Source: Heyndrickxia acidicola
Lineage (GTDB): Bacteria > Bacillota > Bacilli > Bacillales > Bacillaceae_C
Assembly (NCBI RefSeq): GCF_001636425.1
Contig: NZ_KV440953.1
Coordinates: 2,554,847-2,618,846 of the forward strand
DNA length: 64,000 nucleotides
Direction: 5' to 3'
In this document: piece after piece, positions 8,271 through 18,027 of the stretch
How positions within the stretch are numbered: the stretch's first letter is position 1
Layout: every line of letters starts with the position of its first letter
Position numbers and translations under genes: made by a program
The notes under the pieces: model-generated
Database searches by the model: none
What the model saw: only the letters and a program-made list of their open reading frames with translations
Told to the model about the DNA's origin: nothing

Positions 8271-9542
8271 ATGAACATTGGCACTAGAATACACTTTTAC
8301 CGTCTTAAAAAACGAATGACTGAAGCCGAGCTGGCAGAAGGCATTACGACCGTCGCATACCTCAAATCAATAGAAAAAAATGAGCAGACCCCACCTATTG
8401 AATTAATGAGCGGTCTTTGCGATAAGCTCGAGATTCCCTTTATGACAAATGTAAATGAAACTTTAATAGAACTGTTAGAGAGATGGAGGCGATATTTGGT
8501 CCTTAATCATAAAGAAAAGGCAGATGAATTGCATCAGTCTATTCTCAAATCCATTTCTGACCAGGATGAATTCAAACTTATCTTAACGTACCATACCTAC
8601 TTAATTCGTTACCATCTCATTCATTCCAATCTGGAAGAGGCCCTTGAACTAATCGAGCAATTAAAGCCTTTTCAATTTGACTTGCCTGATGAATTGAAAT
8701 TTGCCTTTCATAAATGCTGCGGAAATTATTTTTATTATCACCAAAAGTATACAAAAGCAGTTCAAGCCTTTAGCCATGCTAAAAAGTATTTAATTTCAAT
8801 TCGAAGCCATTTAAAAGAAGAGCAGGCTGATCTTTACTATATGTATGGTCTGGTACTATCGAGGATGAGAAAGAATACGCTGACCATCTATTATATTGAA
8901 GAGGCGCTCTCCTTATTTCAAGGGACCTACCAATTCAAACGCTGCACCGATTGCCACCTCTTACTGGGCTTGGCTTATAGAAGAGTTCAGGATTATTTTG
9001 AATCTGCAAAACATTATAACTGGGCCAGGGAGCTGGCTGAATCTACTGGATATATGTCTATTCTTCCTAAAATTGATAACAACCTGGGCATCCTTAAGTC
9101 ACAAGAAGGAAACTCCAGCCAGGCCATTTCTTTCTTTCTAAGAAGCCTTGAGCATCCATCTGATCCTAAGCGTCCTAAAAGACAGGATACCTTGAATACT
9201 ATTCTTAATATCATTAAAGAATACTACATTATTGGCTGTTTTGAACAAGTAAACAAGTGGCTGGATGAAGGTTTCCGGCATGTGCTGGACCATGAGGACT
9301 ATAAACAGCAAATGATTGAACTGAAATTTTACAAGTATATTGCCGACGGTTTTCCTTCTGGTTTTGATGTTTTTGTGTTGGAAGAAGCAATTCCGTATTT
9401 TAAAGAAATAAAGAAATATCATCTCCTAATCCTCTATTCAAAAACACTGGGGGATTATTATAATAATCGGGAATTGTATAAAGAGGCGGCTGCATCCTTT
9501 GCACTTGCAAATTCAGCATATGAAAAAATACTTGCACTTTAG
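8271..9542 (+). CDS. RRNPP-type transcriptional regulator (NprR/PlcR-like, HTH plus TPR)
   Basis: A 423-residue cytoplasmic regulator expected to bind a re-imported signalling peptide. Seen: an N-terminal XRE-type HTH (residues 3-60; MNIGTRIHFYRLKKRMTEAEL, then TTVAYLKSIEKNEQTPP), then tandem TPR-like helices to the end (for example YYHQKYTKAVQAFSHAKKYL and LLGLAYRRVQDYFESAKHYN). Length equals that of NprR of the B. cereus group. The upstream site is weak (TTAGGGAGCTAGT). The DnaA-box cluster lies directly upstream and a small coupled ORF directly downstream, the position where RRNPP systems keep their peptide gene. Target genes are unknown. Confidence 0.85.
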   Translation: MNIGTRIHFYRLKKRMTEAELAEGITTVAYLKSIEKNEQTPPIELMSGLCDKLEIPFMTNVNETLIELLERWRRYLVLNHKEKADELHQSILKSISDQDEFKLILTYHTYLIRYHLIHSNLEEALELIEQLKPFQFDLPDELKFAFHKCCGNYFYYHQKYTKAVQAFSHAKKYLISIRSHLKEEQADLYYMYGLVLSRMRKNTLTIYYIEEALSLFQGTYQFKRCTDCHLLLGLAYRRVQDYFESAKHYNWARELAESTGYMSILPKIDNNLGILKSQEGNSSQAISFFLRSLEHPSDPKRPKRQDTLNTILNIIKEYYIIGCFEQVNKWLDEGFRHVLDHEDYKQQMIELKFYKYIADGFPSGFDVFVLEEAIPYFKEIKKYHLLILYSKTLGDYYNNRELYKEAAASFALANSAYEKILAL

Positions 9543-9554
9543 GAGGCTGGGACA

Positions 9555-9668
9555 TTGAAAGGTAAAAAAGCAGTTGTTAACTTCCATGCCCTAGGGAAAA
9601 AAGAGACATACCAACTTGGATGGGAAGAGCAGTATCCACCAATTAACGGTGAAGGAATCAATTTTTGA
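9555..9668 (+). CDS. Small ORF coupled to the RRNPP regulator, candidate signal peptide gene
   Basis: A 37-codon ORF that begins with TTG: LKGKKAVVNFHALGKKETY..., ending YPPINGEGINF. The AGGAGG site begins one base inside the regulator's stop codon and stands 8 nt before the TTG, so translation is probably coupled. A strong terminator follows 17 bp after the stop. There is no hydrophobic signal sequence, unlike PapR, so export would need another route; it could instead be an unrelated small protein. I do not recognise the family. Confidence 0.55.
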   Translation: MKGKKAVVNFHALGKKETYQLGWEEQYPPINGEGINF

Positions 9669-9684
9669 AAGAAAATGATGATAA

Positions 9685-9725
9685 AAAAGGATCCTTGCAT
9701 TTTAAAAGCAAGGATCCTTTTTATT
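9685..9725 (+). terminator. Terminator after regulator and small ORF
   Basis: AAAGGATCCTTGC-ATTTTAAAA-GCAAGGATCCTTTTT: a perfect 13-bp stem with T-run. Confidence 0.95.
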
Positions 9726-9738
9726 GCTTTAAAGCACA

Positions 9739-9757
9739 AAAGGGGTCAGACCCCTTT
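9739..9757 (-). terminator. GGGGTCAGACCCC palindrome, likely trp operon terminator
   Basis: AAAGGGGTCAGACCCCTTT is a perfect palindrome. Read on the minus strand it is followed by TTTTGTGC, about 60 bp past the trpA stop. The same core occurs at 18028 and 41376, so it is also a dispersed repeat. Confidence 0.6.
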
Positions 9758-9816
9758 AGTACTTTAATCCGCAAAACTCCTCAATCTTGACTATTGCGAT
9801 AAAGACAGTTTCACCC

Positions 9817-10605
9817 TTATTTCACTTCAAGTCCTTTCGATGCCTGAATCAATGCCTGAATGGCTTCGAGATCATTCTTTTGAAACAACTCAATGATTCT
9901 GCTTCCTACCACAACTCCATCACTGGCATCTCCAAGCTCCCTGACCTGTTCTGGTGTGGATACTCCAAATCCAGCGAGAACTGGGACTTTCGAGTACTGC
10001 TTAAGCTTTTTCAAGTAGAGTGCAATTCCTTCACGAATGGACGTTCTGGCCCCAGTAATTCCAGTCACAGTTACTGCGTATAAAAACCCTTCCGTTTGTT
10101 TAGCCAGTTTTTCTAAGCGTTCATCCGGGCTGGTAATAGCAGCTAATCGGATAAGGGAGATACCATATTTATCCAGTTCATCTGCAATAATTTCCTCCTC
10201 TTCATACGGCAGGTCTGGAATAATTAAACCATCCACCCCTGCTTCTACACATTCCTGCGCAAATATCTCCGCTCCATACACATAAATAGGATTAAAATAA
10301 CTCATCATGACAATAGGAATGCTTCTAGTGGATTTACTAGCCGTAAGCTCTGCCAGTATGCCCTTCAGGGTTGTTCCTGCTTCAAGTGCACGAATTCCAG
10401 CAGCCTGGATCGTAGGGCCGTCCGCAACAGGGTCGGAAAAAGGAACCCCCACTTCCACCACTGTCGCTCCGCTTTCCTCTAAAAACGTAAGCCTTTCTCC
10501 CAATATCTCAAGGCCTCCGTCCCCTGCCATAATGTAAGGGACAAATGCTTTTTCATCACGGTCCAACACTGCTTGAAATGCTCGATCAATTCGGTTTTTT
10601 CCCAT
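9817..10605 (-). CDS. trpA: Tryptophan synthase alpha subunit
   Basis: A 262-residue TIM-barrel enzyme that cleaves indole-3-glycerol phosphate to indole and glyceraldehyde-3-phosphate in complex with TrpB. Seen: catalytic Glu in VVEVGVPFSDPVADGPTIQ (about residue 48), catalytic Asp in GLIIPDLPYEE (about 130) and phosphate-binding AGFGVST and VVVGSRI near the end. The ATG at 10605 is chosen because GGGAGGG lies 8 nt upstream; a TTG two codons earlier is too close to that site. It is the last gene of the trp operon and starts 2 bp after the trpB stop. Confidence 0.97.
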   Translation of the reverse strand: MGKNRIDRAFQAVLDRDEKAFVPYIMAGDGGLEILGERLTFLEESGATVVEVGVPFSDPVADGPTIQAAGIRALEAGTTLKGILAELTASKSTRSIPIVMMSYFNPIYVYGAEIFAQECVEAGVDGLIIPDLPYEEEEIIADELDKYGISLIRLAAITSPDERLEKLAKQTEGFLYAVTVTGITGARTSIREGIALYLKKLKQYSKVPVLAGFGVSTPEQVRELGDASDGVVVGSRIIELFQKNDLEAIQALIQASKGLEVK

Positions 10606-10607
10606 TT

Positions 10608-11816
10608 TCAATTCCCTCCCAATAAGCCTTTTACCGTTTCGACATCCTTGTCACCGCGTCCTGATAGACAAATGACAATCGTTTCATCCTCGTTCATTTC
10701 TTTCGCCAGTTTCTGTGCATACGCAATGGCATGAGAGCTTTCTAGAGCAGGGATAATCCCTTCGGTTTGTGCCAGCAATTTAAATCCATCCAGTGCCTCA
10801 GTATCTGTAATTGATGTATAGTGGACACGTCCAATTTCCTTTAAATGGCTGTGTTCAGGACCAACGCCCGGATAATCCAATCCTGCAGAAACAGAGTGCG
10901 CCTCCTGAATTTGACCGTGGTTATCCTGCAGCAAATACGTCATAGTCCCATGAAGGACACCAAGCTTTCCGTCCGTCAGCACAGCTGCATGTTTTCCGCT
11001 CTCAATGCCGGATCCTCCAGCTTCAACGCCATAAAGCTTAACCGTTTCATCTTTTATAAAAGGATAAAACATCCCCATTGAGTTGCTTCCGCCTCCAATG
11101 CAGGCAATGACTGCATCCGGGAGTTCTCCTGTTTGGTCAAGCATCTGCCTGCGTGTCTCTTCTCCAATGACACTCTGGAAATCACGGACAATCTGCGGGA
11201 ATGGGTGAGGTCCTACGACCGAACCTAAAATATAATGTGTATCTTCCACATGTGTTACCCAGTAGCGGAGTGCTTCATTTACTGCATCCTTTAATGTTCC
11301 GCTTCCCTGCTCCACGCTGCGGACTTCTGCCCCTAATAGCTCCATACGGAAAACGTTCAGCTTTTGCCTTCTAATATCCTCAGCCCCCATAAAGACCACA
11401 CATTCCAGGCCGAGAAGTGCACAAACAGTTGCAGTTGCTACGCCGTGCTGGCCAGCTCCCGTTTCTGCCACTACCTTTTTCTTTCCCATCCTAAGTGTTA
11501 AAAGCGCCTGCCCGATGGTATTGTTGATTTTATGAGCACCAGTATGGTTCAAATCCTCCCTCTTAAGATAGATTTTTGGGCCGCCAAAGTGCTTTGAGAG
11601 GTTTTCCGCATAATAAAGCGGTGTTTCACGGCCGATGTATTGAGTGAGATAATAGTTTAATTCCTTTTTAAACGCTGGATCAGCCATCGCTTCTGTATAA
11701 GCTTTTTCTAATTCTAAAACAGCTGGCATTAAAGTTTCAGGTACATATCGGCCTCCAAAAGCGCCATAATGCCCTTTAGCATCCGGTTGTGAATAAGTAG
11801 AAGCAGTTGTTGTCAT
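10608..11816 (-). CDS. trpB: Tryptophan synthase beta subunit
   Basis: A 402-residue PLP enzyme that condenses indole with serine. Seen: PLP-lysine motif [18 protein letters not shown] (Lys near 94), [10 protein letters not shown], the phosphate-binding GGGSNSMG loop near 235, and SHAIAY and CLSGRGDKD at the C-terminus. It overlaps trpF by the ATGA arrangement (4 bp), indicating coupled translation. Full length. Confidence 0.98.
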   Translation of the reverse strand: MTTTASTYSQPDAKGHYGAFGGRYVPETLMPAVLELEKAYTEAMADPAFKKELNYYLTQYIGRETPLYYAENLSKHFGGPKIYLKREDLNHTGAHKINNTIGQALLTLRMGKKKVVAETGAGQHGVATATVCALLGLECVVFMGAEDIRRQKLNVFRMELLGAEVRSVEQGSGTLKDAVNEALRYWVTHVEDTHYILGSVVGPHPFPQIVRDFQSVIGEETRRQMLDQTGELPDAVIACIGGGSNSMGMFYPFIKDETVKLYGVEAGGSGIESGKHAAVLTDGKLGVLHGTMTYLLQDNHGQIQEAHSVSAGLDYPGVGPEHSHLKEIGRVHYTSITDTEALDGFKLLAQTEGIIPALESSHAIAYAQKLAKEMNEDETIVICLSGRGDKDVETVKGLLGGN

Positions 11817-12448
11817 TTTCCTTCACTCTCCTTTAAAAGTTGAAAAGATTGCTTTGCATTTTTTATAAACGCTTTAATTTTCTCCAAGTCCTTCTCTCCG
11901 TTTGTTTCGACTCCGCTAGAAACATCTACTGCACCAGGCTTTACTGTAAGAATGGCATCAGCTACATTCTCGACTGTTAGCCCTCCGGCTAACATTATTT
12001 TTTCTTTTGGTATAGACAGCTGCTCTGTCAGACTCCATTCAAATGCGGTTCCATTTCCTCCTCGGTACTTGCCGACCGGGCTGTCCAGCAGATAATATGT
12101 TGGGGAAAATGCCTCTATTTTTTTAAGATCTTTGTCCTCACTCATTTCAAAGGACTTTATTGTGAGAAGCGATATTTTTTCTTGAAACTCCTTTGTTTCA
12201 TCTCCGTGCAGCTGGATTACATCCAACCCCGCTGTACCGGCAATTTCTTCGATAACTGAAGGAGACTCATTTACAAACACACCAACCTTTTTCACATGAG
12301 CTGGAATGACCCTTCCAATTTCGGCAGCCTGTTCAGGTGATAGACGGCGTTTGCTCTCTGCAAAAACAAACCCGATAAAATCTGCTCCTGCCTCTGCTGC
12401 CGCCATTGCTGCTTCTTTGCTTTTAATTCCGCAAATTTTTACTAGCAT
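11813..12448 (-). CDS. trpF: Phosphoribosylanthranilate isomerase
   Basis: A 211-residue TIM barrel. Seen: catalytic Cys in the N-terminal [12 protein letters not shown] (Cys7), catalytic Asp within [22 protein letters not shown], and the phosphate-binding ends [10 protein letters not shown] and [14 protein letters not shown]. It converts PRA to CdRP. Starts 16 bp after trpC and overlaps trpB. The C-terminal tail ([12 protein letters not shown]) is slightly extended. Confidence 0.97.
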   Translation of the reverse strand: MLVKICGIKSKEAAMAAAEAGADFIGFVFAESKRRLSPEQAAEIGRVIPAHVKKVGVFVNESPSVIEEIAGTAGLDVIQLHGDETKEFQEKISLLTIKSFEMSEDKDLKKIEAFSPTYYLLDSPVGKYRGGNGTAFEWSLTEQLSIPKEKIMLAGGLTVENVADAILTVKPGAVDVSSGVETNGEKDLEKIKAFIKNAKQSFQLLKESEGK

Positions 12449-12464
12449 ACTTTAACGACTCCCT

Positions 12465-13259
12465 TTAATAGGCACTAGGTAAAGAATACGGTACCTTTAA
12501 GTCTTCAATTGTTTTTTTTATATCTCCTGAACGCATAAGCGTCTCTCCTACCAGCAATCCTTTGGCCCCGCTGTCTCTTACTTTCTCTGCATCCTTCCTG
12601 GTTTGAATTCCGCTTTCACTGATCAGCAAAATGGAAGGATCCTCTACTAGATCTGCAAGACATTCAGTCGTTTCAAGGCTGACTTGAAATGTTTTTAAAT
12701 CACGGTTATTGATGCCAATAATATTTGCCCCTATTTCCCGTGCAACGATTAGTTCCATTTCGTTATGGACCTCCACCAATACCTCCAAATCCCTACTTCT
12801 TGCATAATCATATAAACTTTTCAGCTGTTCTTTCGGCAAAGCAGCTACAATGAGTAATATAATGTTTGCTCCATAAGCTTTGGCGCGGTCAATCTGTACT
12901 CGGTCAATTACAAAGTCTTTACATAAAATAGGAAGGCTGACGGCCTGCCGTACAGCATATAAATCATCCATTGTTCCTTTGAAAAAGGCCTGGTCGGTTA
13001 ACACGGAAATTGCACCCGCTCCATTCTCCTCATAAAGCTTTGCCTGTTCAACCGGGTCTACGCCTGCATTAATGTCACCCTTTGAAGGGGATGCGCGTTT
13101 GATTTCTGAAATAATGGACATTGTTTTTGATTGTTGGAATGTCTCATAAAAAGAAGGGATTTTCTTTTTCGGAAGTGCCTCCGGATAATTTTCACCCTGT
13201 TCTTTTAACAAGGCTACCTCCTTTTCTTTTTCCTTTAAAATCGTATCCAATATGGTCAT
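12465..13259 (-). CDS. trpC: Indole-3-glycerol phosphate synthase
   Basis: A 264-residue TIM barrel that closes the indole ring of CdRP. Seen: SEIKRASPSKGDIN with catalytic Lys, CKDFVIDRVQI, LVEVHNEMEL with the catalytic Glu, GINNRDLKTF, SESGIQTRKDA and GLLVGETLM. GAGGTGATATAAA precedes the ATG; the gene starts 1 bp past the trpD stop. Confidence 0.98.
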   Translation of the reverse strand: MTILDTILKEKEKEVALLKEQGENYPEALPKKKIPSFYETFQQSKTMSIISEIKRASPSKGDINAGVDPVEQAKLYEENGAGAISVLTDQAFFKGTMDDLYAVRQAVSLPILCKDFVIDRVQIDRAKAYGANIILLIVAALPKEQLKSLYDYARSRDLEVLVEVHNEMELIVAREIGANIIGINNRDLKTFQVSLETTECLADLVEDPSILLISESGIQTRKDAEKVRDSGAKGLLVGETLMRSGDIKKTIEDLKVPYSLPSAY

Positions 13260-13260
13260 T

Positions 13261-14286
13261 TTATATCACCTCATGTGCAAGTTTTGAACTGTAGTTTACT
13301 AAATATTGAAGCTTGCTTTCAGCTGCTCCGGAATCAATACTCTCTCTTGCCATGTTAATTCCCTCTTGGATGGTTTTTGCAGCGCCGTTGGCGAATATGG
13401 CGAGGCCTGCATTTAAAAGGACCGTATCCCGATAGGCACCCTTCTTTCCTTGAAGGACACCGAGCAGGATTGCTGCATTTTCCTTTGCCCCACCGCCAAT
13501 AATCTCTTTATGCTCATAAACAGGAAGGCCGACATCTTCAGGGGTTATCACTAATGGAGTGGTCTTCCCCTTTTCCAGGAGTACTAAATGATTCTCACCG
13601 GATAGTGAGGCTTCGTCCATGAAACCTGCTCCATTTACAATAAGTGCGCGTTTCCTCCCCATTTTCTGAAGCACCTTGGCCATCATGTCCAGCATACTTC
13701 TGTCATAAATTCCAACAAGCTGTGTATCCAGTTCCAGGGGATTTGTCAGCGGACCGATTAAGTTAAACACAGTAGGCACTTTAAGATCCTTTCTGATTTT
13801 CATAATTCGTTTTAAAGCCGGATGAACATAAGGAGCAAACAGGAAGGCAATTCCATTGTCATTCAACAGCTCCTCAACAGCATCAGGCGGAAAAGACAAT
13901 GAAATACCTAAATGCTCCAGCACATCGGCACTTCCTGTGCGGCTTGAGACACTCCGGTTTCCATGTTTGGCTACTTTAATACCTGCTCCCGCTATAACAA
14001 ATGCAGAAGTAGTGCTGATATTAAAGCTTTGCGAACGGTCGCCGCCTGTTCCGCAGTTATCCATTACACTCATGCCTGTGTGCCGGATTGGAACGGATTT
14101 TTCACGGATTGCCTCGACCAGTCCTGCTATTTCATCCGGTGTTTCTCCTTTTAGCTTCAGCGCCGCAAGAAAAGCTCCCATTTCACTATCCGTTGTTTCT
14201 TCTGAAAAAAGATTCCGTGATGCTGACACCATTTCATCAAAAGGCAAATTCTCCCGGTACAGCAGCTTTTCAAGAAATTGTTGCAT
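13261..14286 (-). CDS. trpD: Anthranilate phosphoribosyltransferase
   Basis: A 341-residue enzyme transferring phosphoribosyl from PRPP to anthranilate. Seen: [17 protein letters not shown] (PRPP/Mg site, near residue 78), [32 protein letters not shown] and the second metal site DEASLSGE. Starts with AGGAGG 7-8 nt upstream and overlaps trpG by 17 bp. Confidence 0.98.
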   Translation of the reverse strand: MQQFLEKLLYRENLPFDEMVSASRNLFSEETTDSEMGAFLAALKLKGETPDEIAGLVEAIREKSVPIRHTGMSVMDNCGTGGDRSQSFNISTTSAFVIAGAGIKVAKHGNRSVSSRTGSADVLEHLGISLSFPPDAVEELLNDNGIAFLFAPYVHPALKRIMKIRKDLKVPTVFNLIGPLTNPLELDTQLVGIYDRSMLDMMAKVLQKMGRKRALIVNGAGFMDEASLSGENHLVLLEKGKTTPLVITPEDVGLPVYEHKEIIGGGAKENAAILLGVLQGKKGAYRDTVLLNAGLAIFANGAAKTIQEGINMARESIDSGAAESKLQYLVNYSSKLAHEVI

Positions 14287-14869
14287 GTTGGGCCTCCTTT
14301 CGAATTTCCTTTAAAAAGTTTTGAATAATCATCTTGCCGCCCTTTGTCCCTATTGATTCCGGATGAAATTGGACGCCGTAAAGCGGGAAGCCATAATGTT
14401 TGATAGCCATTACTTCCCCATCATCCATGGAGCGTGCCAGCACCTTAAAAGAGGGAGGAATGGTTTCTTTTTTTACCACGAGAGAATGGTAACGCATGAC
14501 CTCAAGAGGCTGCTGCATATAGTCAAAAATTCCTGTTCCCACATGTGTGATCATGGAGGTTTTTCCGTGCTTGATTTCACGCGCCTGCTCTATTTCAGCT
14601 CCAAATGCTGCACCGAGGGCCTGATGTCCCAGACAAACCCCAAGGATGGGAACCTTTTGATAAAAAGATTGGATGACCTCAATCGTTATACCGGCATCCT
14701 CCGGCTTTCCTGGTCCAGGAGAAACGATTATGGCTTCAGGTTTCAATTTGTCAAGCTCTTCAACTGTCATCTCATCATTCCGGACAACCCTTACTTGTTC
14801 ACCGGTCTCCGCGATATATTGATACAAATTATAGGTAAAGGAATCATAGTTATCTAACAGTAAGATCAT
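14270..14869 (-). CDS. trpG: Anthranilate synthase glutamine amidotransferase subunit
   Basis: A 199-residue class I amidotransferase giving ammonia to TrpE. Seen: [13 protein letters not shown], oxyanion region [11 protein letters not shown], nucleophile elbow [10 protein letters not shown] (Cys near 79) and the His/Glu pair in [13 protein letters not shown] near residue 170. GGAGGTGCACATCA precedes the ATG; it overlaps trpE by 20 bp. In B. subtilis this subunit is shared with folate synthesis (pabA) outside the trp operon; here it sits inside trp, as in the B. cereus group. Confidence 0.95.
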   Translation of the reverse strand: MILLLDNYDSFTYNLYQYIAETGEQVRVVRNDEMTVEELDKLKPEAIIVSPGPGKPEDAGITIEVIQSFYQKVPILGVCLGHQALGAAFGAEIEQAREIKHGKTSMITHVGTGIFDYMQQPLEVMRYHSLVVKKETIPPSFKVLARSMDDGEVMAIKHYGFPLYGVQFHPESIGTKGGKMIIQNFLKEIRKEAQHATIS

Positions 14870-16250
14870 TGATGTGCACCTCCAAAAGGGATTTTGCTTT
14901 ATTCAAGGTTTCGGCATATTCAAGCTCAGGCACTGAATCATACACGATACCTGCTCCTGCCTGAACATAGGCATAGCCGTCTTTTACAACGAGTGAGCGG
15001 ATAGCCAAGGCAAAGTCGACATCCCCATTTACATTGATGTATCCTATGGCACCCGCGTAAGCATTCCGCTTTACTGTCTCCAGATCATTTATGATTTGCA
15101 TGGCCCTGATTTTCGGGGCACCCGATACGGTCCCGGCAGGCAGGCAGGAAATTAAAGCATTCAGCCCGGTATACTCCTCATGCAATGTTCCCTGTACTTC
15201 GGAAACAATATGCATGACGTGCTGGTAGCGCTCGATTTCCATATACTTAGAAACCTCAATGGATCCAGGCTCACATACCCTGCCAAGATCATTCCGGCTC
15301 AAGTCCACCAGCATTTTATGTTCCGCCAGCTCCTTCTCATCCTCCAGCAGCTCCTTAGCCAGCTTTTGATCCTCTTCCATTGTTACTCCTCTCGCTCTTG
15401 TACCAGCAATAGGGTTCGTGATAACTGTCCTGCCTTTTGTTTTAATCAGGCTCTCAGGAGAAGCTCCCAGCAGAACATGGTCCTCATAATCCATATAAAA
15501 CATGTAAGGGGATGGATTTGCCTTTCGAAGTTTTCGATAAAAATGAAACGGATCCGTATTCATTTCACTTTTCAGCCTTTGAGATAAAACGATTTGAAAA
15601 ATGTCTCCCTGCTCAATATGCTTTTTAGCTGTTTCTACCATGTTTACAAAGTCTTTTTTTTCAATGGCGGGTTTAAAAGCCATTATGGAATTCTCAAGAT
15701 CTTCTTCATCCTTTTTATTTGTGTAAATCATTTCTTTCAATGCTGAAAGTCTTGTTTCAAGCTCACTCTCAGATCCATTCAGTGCAATAAGATAGATGGT
15801 TAAATGTTCATGGTCAAAAACAATGACATCCTGGTATAGCGAAACATGAAAGTCAGGAATACCTAGTTCATCATGCGGGGTACGGCCGATATTTTCGTAC
15901 TGCCGAATGACATCATATCCAAGATACCCAATGAATCCTCCATAAAACGGAAACGGGAGATCCAGCTCCTGATGAGGAAGATGTGCCTGTATCACTTCAT
16001 GAGGCAGACCCTTTGCTATCTGGATGCTGCCATCTGTATGATCAAGAATCGTAATGCCATTCATGTCTCCTTTAATTTCCTTGATTGGATTCAAGGAAAT
16101 AAAGGAATATCTTCCGTTTTCCTGATGTTTTAATGAGCTTTCCAAAAGACATTTTTTTCTGCCTCTCAGCCGGTTAAAAACCGTTATGGGGGTAAGAGTG
16201 TCTCCATTTAGCTTCAAAATTTTATATTGTGTATGCTGTGTCTGTGTCAT
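14850..16250 (-). CDS. trpE: Anthranilate synthase component I
   Basis: A 466-residue chorismate-binding enzyme, first of the pathway. Seen: N-terminal feedback-binding element near LLESSLKHQENGRYSFI (tryptophan binding, LLES motif), then IFQIVLSQRL, DPFHFYRKLRKANPSPYMFY, NPIAGTRARG, EHKMLVDLSRNDLGRVCEPG and SCLPAGTVSGAPKIRAMQII. The start at 16250 has AAAGGAGAAGGAAAA upstream; the longer frame from 16322 would run into the T-box terminator. Transcription is set by two T-boxes upstream, and feedback inhibition by Trp is expected from the LLES motif. Confidence 0.97.
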   Translation of the reverse strand: MTQTQHTQYKILKLNGDTLTPITVFNRLRGRKKCLLESSLKHQENGRYSFISLNPIKEIKGDMNGITILDHTDGSIQIAKGLPHEVIQAHLPHQELDLPFPFYGGFIGYLGYDVIRQYENIGRTPHDELGIPDFHVSLYQDVIVFDHEHLTIYLIALNGSESELETRLSALKEMIYTNKKDEEDLENSIMAFKPAIEKKDFVNMVETAKKHIEQGDIFQIVLSQRLKSEMNTDPFHFYRKLRKANPSPYMFYMDYEDHVLLGASPESLIKTKGRTVITNPIAGTRARGVTMEEDQKLAKELLEDEKELAEHKMLVDLSRNDLGRVCEPGSIEVSKYMEIERYQHVMHIVSEVQGTLHEEYTGLNALISCLPAGTVSGAPKIRAMQIINDLETVKRNAYAGAIGYINVNGDVDFALAIRSLVVKDGYAYVQAGAGIVYDSVPELEYAETLNKAKSLLEVHINDLTVR

Positions 16251-16298
16251 TTTTCCTTCTCCTTTTATCAGGATTTTTGCTGCTGTAGTAATCCAGAA

Positions 16299-16620
16299 AT
16301 AAAAAAAGTCCTCTATAAACAAAAGCTTTTGCCTTCGTTTATAGAGGACGATACAGATCGCGGTGCCACCTCTTATTGCAGGATATAAAAAGATATAAAA
16401 AGAATCCTGCCTCTTTGTTCAGGTACGGGATGATTTTGGTTCAGCCGATACCCTATCCTTTTAACGGGGGAATTCCGTGTCTCCCTACTCCAATTCAGGA
16501 AACCTCTCATAAGACCATTCAATCTCACTCCACATACCGGACTCTCACCAATGCCGGCTCTCTGTAATGCTTTTAGTGAAACCTACTCTCCTTAATCAAT
16601 GATTTATATATATGAAATTC
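16299..16620 (-). promoter_or_regulatory. T-box riboswitch, tRNA-Trp (promoter-distal, trpE-proximal)
   Basis: On the minus strand: AGTA-box-like GGAGAGTAGG near 16590, specifier TGG at 16515-16517 within GAATGGTCTTATGAG, T-box core AGGTGGCACCGCG at 16359-16371, and a terminator (GTCCTCTATAAAC...GTTTATAGAGGAC then TTTTTTT) at 16301-16349 that competes with the antiterminator. Uncharged tRNA-Trp binding should allow read-through into trpE, 50 bp downstream. Confidence 0.92.
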
Positions 16621-16654
16621 GCTAGCCGCTGAGCTAGTATTTTTTTCCTTTAAA

Positions 16655-16965
16655 ATACAAAAGGGTCCCTCATCCAAAAAGGACGAGGAACCCGCGGTAC
16701 CACCTTTATTAGCTGAACGAACAGCTCACTTTGACAATATCAGGCAAAATAAACCTGCCTTAATATCCGTCTCTTATAACGACGAGACTTTCGCCAAAGC
16801 CTACTGCTCCTTTGAGGTTCGGTTTGGAAGCTCAGAAGTCCATTCATCTAGATTTCCACACTGGTTTGCACCAACCACCAGCTCTCTAAAGTGTCCATTT
16901 AGACTACTACTCTCCATCATTGCCTGAATCTATTTTTAAAATTTACTGTTTCATTTGATTTATTG
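16655..16965 (-). promoter_or_regulatory. T-box riboswitch, tRNA-Trp (promoter-proximal)
   Basis: On the minus strand: GGAGAGTAGTAG (AGTA box) near 16905, the stem I loop AGAGAGCTGGTGGTTGGTGC, specifier TGG at 16840-16842 in GAATGGACTTCTGAGC, T-box core AAGGTGGTACCGCGG at 16693-16707, and terminator GGGTTCCTCGTCC...GGATGAGGGACCC followed by TTTT at 16655-16694. Placed in series with the next T-box, it forms a two-step tryptophan sensor. Confidence 0.93.
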
Positions 16966-16971
16966 GTACTA

Positions 16972-17000
16972 ATGTTATTACGAATTAATTTCTTTGTCAA
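16972..17000 (-). promoter_or_regulatory. Sigma-A promoter of the trp operon
   Basis: On the minus strand TTGACA (17000-16995), 17-bp spacer, TAACAT (16977-16972). Transcription would begin close to 16965, just before the first T-box stem I. Confidence 0.85.
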
Positions 17001-17119
17001 CCATACTTACTTTATTTTTTTATGTTTTTTTAAACCCCTCTAAATGCCTGGCCGATGGACATACATCAAAATTCCCGGATAACAGGCACCCTGCATACAC
17101 TGCTTCTTTACTATGGGAG

Positions 17120-17899
17120 TTATTTCATTGCAATCCAAATGGTCCATCTTTCTTTTTCCTGAAGCGGGAATTCCCCCTCTGCTTTTTCCAGAATCTTATC
17201 TGCAAGCACTTCAAGCTGTTGATCGTTCAATTCAAAAAGAATGGACCGGCCCTTTCGATCTAAAATTTCCTGTCTCAGTTCTTCTCCGGATTGATAAAGT
17301 TTTCTATTTTCCCAAAGTGTAAAAAATTCAACTTCTCTAAATCCTGATTGAAATAATGTATCATGTACAGTCTCAATAGAATGTCTTCTGGAAATATCCT
17401 TCTTCTTAAGCTGAGGGTATATATCAAAAAAGTATCCTCTCAGGTGCTCTGGACTGCCTTTCACCAGACAATCCTCCGATGTCCTGTCTTGTATAATATA
17501 CACACCTTCATCCTGTAAGATGCGTTTTGCCTCCACAAAACAATCCTTTAATTGACTCTCTGTAAGATGGTGAATCAATGCTCTTTCCAAAATGACATCT
17601 ACTTCTTGATCCTTTAATTTTGTATCGCTTGCATGGCCCAGCTGAAATTCAATTTGAGGGTACGAATGGCAGTTACTGCGGGCTGCTGCCAGCATGTTTT
17701 CAGCTATATCGATTCCTATAACCCTTGCTGCACCAAGCTCTGCCAGGGCAATGGAATAAATACCTCCTCCTATTCCAATGTCGGCTGCAGTCTTATTTTT
17801 GATGTCCACACGCTTTCGAATGGCATCTTTCCAATTGTCCCCTGCTCCGCGATTAGCGTAAGTGTCCTTTTGAATTCCTTCAAAAAAATCCTTTTTCAT
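17120..17899 (-). CDS. Class I SAM-dependent methyltransferase
   Basis: A 259-residue protein with motif I ADIGIGGGIYSIALAELGAA (about residues 39-58; GxGxG SAM loop), acidic motif II VIGIDIAENML and post-II DVILERALIHHLTES (about 105). A helical C-terminal half (residues 165-259) probably forms the substrate cap. Similar overall to UbiE/MerA-like small-molecule methyltransferases; the substrate is unknown. AGGTGATGG lies before the ATG. It stands alone, upstream of the trp promoter and divergent from the next gene. Confidence 0.85.
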   Translation of the reverse strand: MKKDFFEGIQKDTYANRGAGDNWKDAIRKRVDIKNKTAADIGIGGGIYSIALAELGAARVIGIDIAENMLAAARSNCHSYPQIEFQLGHASDTKLKDQEVDVILERALIHHLTESQLKDCFVEAKRILQDEGVYIIQDRTSEDCLVKGSPEHLRGYFFDIYPQLKKKDISRRHSIETVHDTLFQSGFREVEFFTLWENRKLYQSGEELRQEILDRKGRSILFELNDQQLEVLADKILEKAEGEFPLQEKERWTIWIAMK

Positions 17900-18027
17900 C
17901 AGCCATCACCTCTGATTAAATTTTACCACTCCTTACCAATACCCACTAATCGTAAAAAGTGATATCTTCTCATAAAATTTTCTTATATATGACAAGCCCC
18001 CGTGTAAGCTGAATATTCAGAATTGTA

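Noticed and set aside
8092..8274. 60-codon plus-strand ORF before the RRNPP regulator
   Set aside because: No ribosome binding site, Phe-rich composition and overlap with the regulator's promoter region.
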